Positions 61,220 to 64,000 of a DNA stretch of 64,000 nt are shown one piece after another (position 1 is the stretch's first letter; every line of letters starts with the position of its first letter). Both the position numbers and the translations under genes were made by a program. Source of the stretch: Xenorhabdus beddingii (GTDB lineage: Bacteria; Pseudomonadota; Gammaproteobacteria; Enterobacterales; Enterobacteriaceae). The notes below the pieces were generated by a model. The model worked only from the letters and a program-made list of their open reading frames with translations. It was not told the origin of the DNA and ran no database searches. Location: assembly GCF_002127545.1 (NCBI RefSeq), contig NZ_MUBK01000003.1, positions 186,001 through 250,000 of the forward strand. Direction: 5' to 3'.

Positions 61220-61946
61220 AATTTAACTTATGCCTTTAATTGTAAAATAGATACTGATAGCCAAAAGGAAGCCGAAGATCAGAAATTAATTTCTGACACT
61301 TAGGCGAATGATTATTTAGTTTTTTGACGCAATTCATTAGTTGTCAAAATGAACCAAACCGCCAATATCATTCAACAGAACAGTTCCTAAGTCAAATTTC
61401 AGATGATAAAACTGACTATGTCTCTTAACATCATATTAAATATGAGTTTTTACAAAAAAGTACGCGTTATGAGTAGGATATTTTACTAATAATTTTTTTA
61501 TTTCAGATTATTCCCCTGAGTTATATCGAACAATGTTTAGTAATTTAGAATCTTAATTGGCGTTGCTTTATCGTTCTATTTTATCTCTTCAAAAATAGAA
61601 TATACTTAATTATCCCGACATATCTGTAACTTTTAGATTTTATTATCAATTTTATTATTTAAGACAAAACAAACACAACTATATGCGCTCATTCAGTATA
61701 ATTATCAAACTAATTATTTGGAATCGATATTACTGAAAAACTCAGTTTGAATTTTGTTAAATTCATTACTTTTCATTCATTTTTTAATCGATTTAGTCAG
61801 AAATAAAATGACGATTAAATAAAGGACTCAACCCTGTCACCCGAAAAACAGGAAAAATAGAAACACGATTATAAATAAAAAGCCCTTTCCAATATTGGAA
61901 AGGGCTTTTAGTTTTAAAATAAAGCGATAAAACTACTTACGTTTTT
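61220..61946 (-). other. region upstream of mrxA
   Basis: 727 very AT-rich bases carrying the mrxA promoter (minus strand) and the deoD terminator at its far end. I looked for the 20-bp switch repeat here and saw no copy, so mrxA seems not to have an adjacent switch in this window. Confidence 0.6.
61878..61909. terminator. deoD terminator
   Basis: A perfect 32-bp palindrome (AAAAGCCCTTTCCAAT and its complement) with A-run before and T-run after, 38 bases past the deoD stop. Confidence 0.88.
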
Positions 61947-62663
61947 TTAATTGTCACCTAACAAAATGGATTCAAGCGCAATCTCAATCATGTCATTAAA
62001 TGTGTTTTGACGCTCTTCCGCTGTGGTTTGTTCACCAGTGCGAATATGGTCAGAGACAGTACAGATAGCCAGTGCTTTTGCGCCAAATTCAGCAGCAACA
62101 CCGTAAATACCCGCCGCTTCCATTTCAACACCCAGAATGCCGTATTTTTCCATTACGTCGAACATCTGAGGATCTGGCGTATAGAACAGATCAGCAGAGA
62201 AAATATTACCAACACGTGTGTTGATATTCTTCGCTTTAGCCGCATCAACCGCATTACGCACCAAATCAAAGTCAGCAATCGCTGCGAAGTCGTGATCTTT
62301 AAAACGCAGGCGGTTGACTTTGGAATCGGTACATGCCCCCATGCCAATCACGATATCACGGATTTTAACGTCTTCACTGACCGCACCACAGGAACCGATG
62401 CGGATGATTTTTTTAACACCAAATTCCGTGATCAGTTCCTTGGCATAGATAGAGCAAGATGGGATACCCATACCATGGCCCATCACAGAGATGCGGCGGC
62501 CTTTATAAGTACCGGTGAAGCCAAGCATACCGCGAACATTGTTAACCTGACGAGCCTCTTCCAAGAAAGTTTCTGCAATGTACTTAGCACGCAGTGGGTC
62601 GCCTGGCATCAGAACAACATCAGCAAAATCGCCCATCTCAGCATTAATATGTGGGGTGGCCAT
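61947..62663 (-). CDS. deoD: purine nucleoside phosphorylase DeoD
   Basis: Trimer-of-dimers phosphorylase that cleaves purine (deoxy)ribonucleosides to base and ribose 1-phosphate. Motifs: [13 protein letters not shown] (phosphate), [29 protein letters not shown], and catalytic Asp in VSDHIRTGE. It has 238 residues (E. coli 239). Last gene of a deo operon after deoB, as in E. coli. A hairpin lies in the deoB-deoD gap and a strong terminator follows. Confidence 0.97.
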   Translation of the reverse strand: MATPHINAEMGDFADVVLMPGDPLRAKYIAETFLEEARQVNNVRGMLGFTGTYKGRRISVMGHGMGIPSCSIYAKELITEFGVKKIIRIGSCGAVSEDVKIRDIVIGMGACTDSKVNRLRFKDHDFAAIADFDLVRNAVDAAKAKNINTRVGNIFSADLFYTPDPQMFDVMEKYGILGVEMEAAGIYGVAAEFGAKALAICTVSDHIRTGEQTTAEERQNTFNDMIEIALESILLGDN

Positions 62664-62708
62664 AAGTTTATTTCCTTGTTTTTCTTACGTATCAAAATAG
62701 ATGAACAT

Positions 62709-62736
62709 GTGGAGCCCCATTCAAATGGGTCTCCAC
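62709..62736 (-). other. deoB-deoD intergenic hairpin
   Basis: GTGGAG.CCCAT pairs with ATGGG.CTCCAC around a short loop, in the 78-base gap. No T-run on the minus strand, so transcription probably continues; it may act as an mRNA stabiliser. Confidence 0.55.
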
Positions 62737-62741
62737 AAAAA

Positions 62742-63965
62742 TTAAAACATCGCCTTACCATAATCCATTGGCGTCAGATCGAAGTATTTCGCGACGGTCT
62801 GACCAATGTCGGCAAATGTTTCACGATGTCCCAATGAACCGGGGGTCACTTTAGGTCCGTAAACCAGCACCGGAATATGCTCACGGGTATGGTCAGATCC
62901 CGCCCAAGTAGGATCACAGCCGTGGTCAGCGGTAAAGATCAGGATGTCATCGTCTTTAACCAATTTCAGCATTTCCGGCAGACGACGGTCAAACAACTCC
63001 AGTGCTGCCGCGTAACCCGCAACATCACGACGATGACCATAAGAGGAGTCAAAATCCACAAAGTTGGTAAAGACGATGGTATTGTCTCCTGCCTGCGCCA
63101 TTTCAATCAGTGAAGCGTCAAACAGGGCATCGATTCCCGTCGCTTTAACCTTTTTAGTAATCCCCACATTCGCGTAGATATCTGCAATCTTGCCGATGGA
63201 AACCACTTCACCCTGTTTCTCATCAACCAGTTTTTTCAGCATGGTTGGGGCGGGGGGTTCAACTGCCAGGTCATGACGATTGCCTGTACGCTGGAACTCG
63301 CCGACTTTATCTCCCACAAAAGGGCGGGCAATCACGCGGCCAATGTTATATCCGCCAAGCGTCAGTTCTTCACGGGCGATTTCACACAGCTCATACAGAC
63401 GTTCCAAGCCAAATGTCTCTTCATGGCAGGCAATCTGGAAAACCGAGTCCGCAGAAGTATAGAAAATCGGCTTGCCGGTTTTCATGTGCTCTTCACCCAG
63501 TTTATCCAGAATAACCGTACCGGAAGAGTGGCAGTTCCCCAGATAACCGGGCAGATTGGCGCGCTCAACCAGTTTATCCAGCAGTTCTTGTGGAAAACTG
63601 TTTTCTTCGTCCCGGAAATAACCCCAGTCAAACAGAACCGGAACACCGGCAATTTCCCAGTGACCTGACGGCGTGTCTTTACCAGAAGAAAGTTCACTCG
63701 CATAACCATAGGCGCCAATAATTTCGGCCTCTTTATCCAGACCGACCGGGAAGGTTCCGCAGGATTCTTCTGTCGCCTTACCCAATCCCAGGCGGCTGAG
63801 GTTGGGCAGATGCAATGGCCCTTGACGGCCAATATCAGCCTCACCACGGGCACATTGTTCTGCGATATGCCCCAGAGTGTTAGATCCCTTGTCGCCAAAT
63901 TTTTCAGCATCAGCACTCGCGCCGATACCGAAGGAATCCAGTACCATGATGAATGTACGTTTCAT
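62742..63965 (-). CDS. deoB: phosphopentomutase DeoB
   Basis: Alkaline-phosphatase-superfamily mutase that interconverts (deoxy)ribose 1- and 5-phosphate in nucleoside catabolism. It begins [21 protein letters not shown], with metal ligands in [28 protein letters not shown]. The ATG at 63965 gives [13 protein letters not shown] and 407 residues, as in E. coli, with AGGAGA upstream; the longer in-frame start is rejected. Complete in this window; its promoter and deoCA would be outside. Confidence 0.97.
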   Translation of the reverse strand: MKRTFIMVLDSFGIGASADAEKFGDKGSNTLGHIAEQCARGEADIGRQGPLHLPNLSRLGLGKATEESCGTFPVGLDKEAEIIGAYGYASELSSGKDTPSGHWEIAGVPVLFDWGYFRDEENSFPQELLDKLVERANLPGYLGNCHSSGTVILDKLGEEHMKTGKPIFYTSADSVFQIACHEETFGLERLYELCEIAREELTLGGYNIGRVIARPFVGDKVGEFQRTGNRHDLAVEPPAPTMLKKLVDEKQGEVVSIGKIADIYANVGITKKVKATGIDALFDASLIEMAQAGDNTIVFTNFVDFDSSYGHRRDVAGYAAALELFDRRLPEMLKLVKDDDILIFTADHGCDPTWAGSDHTREHIPVLVYGPKVTPGSLGHRETFADIGQTVAKYFDLTPMDYGKAMF

Positions 63966-64000
63966 TATTTTCTCCTGTGTCAATTCACGCTATCAATGCG

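Noticed and set aside
61220..61877. Search for a second invertible switch at the mrxA promoter
   Set aside because: No inverted pair or copy of the switch repeat was found by eye; only short AT-rich chance matches.
62007..62837. A 276-codon plus-strand open frame opposite deoD
   Set aside because: Antisense to deoD and the deoB end; product has no domain pattern.

Overview
This is a 64 kb chromosomal window from an enterobacterium of the order Enterobacterales, family Morganellaceae, most likely Xenorhabdus (Photorhabdus is the alternative). The housekeeping genes read as close relatives of Escherichia coli proteins, base composition is moderate with very AT-rich gaps, and the fimbrial operon has the A-C-D-G-H-J gene content of the mrx fimbriae of Xenorhabdus nematophila. 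The genus call is an inference from recognised proteins, not from a database search.

Layout. From 1 to about 53.4 kb the backbone follows the E. coli order around the origin of its genetic map: ytjB/serB-radA-nadR-ettA-slt-trpR-yjjX-gpmB-rob-creA-arcA, then thrLABC-yaaA-talB-mog-satP-dnaKJ-nhaAR-rpsT-ribF-ileS-lspA-fkpB-ispH-dapB-carAB. Accessory insertions interrupt it: a degenerate ABC ATPase gene between nadR and ettA; a beta-glucoside PTS permease with 6-phospho-beta-glucosidase, an ArsR-rhodanese regulator, a DUF2938 membrane protein and an MFS transporter between mog and satP; an unknown cysteine-triad protein and an EamA transporter between dnaJ and nhaA; and a tandem pair of GNAT-like proteins between ispH and dapB. 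creBCD is absent between creA and arcA.

From 53.5 to 61.2 kb lies a chaperone-usher fimbrial locus on the minus strand (mrxA, mrxC usher, mrxD chaperone, mrxG, mrxH adhesin, mrxJ regulator), with a plus-strand FimB/MrpI-type tyrosine recombinase converging on its distal end. The window closes with deoD and deoB. In E. coli deoBD sits beside ytjB, not carB, so the serB-carB block is inverted relative to deoBD.

The most interesting signal is a perfect 20-bp inverted repeat (54179-54198 and 54460-54479) enclosing 261 bp. Its left arm lies inside the 3' end of the recombinase gene. This looks like a fim/mrp-type invertible switch, but it is next to mrxJ rather than the mrxA promoter. Flipping it would replace the 26-residue tail of the recombinase with three residues. 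A degenerate copy of the same repeat lies between mrxA and mrxC. Other points worth a look are the ABC ATPase with every nucleotide-handling motif altered, the possible papain-fold effector after dnaJ, and the paired GNAT proteins.

Regulation visible in the DNA includes a trp operator before trpR, an FNR box before arcA, the thr leader peptide and attenuator, a sigma-32 promoter before dnaK, and two ARG boxes before a TTG-initiated carA. No rRNA, tRNA, CRISPR array or complete insertion sequence was seen.
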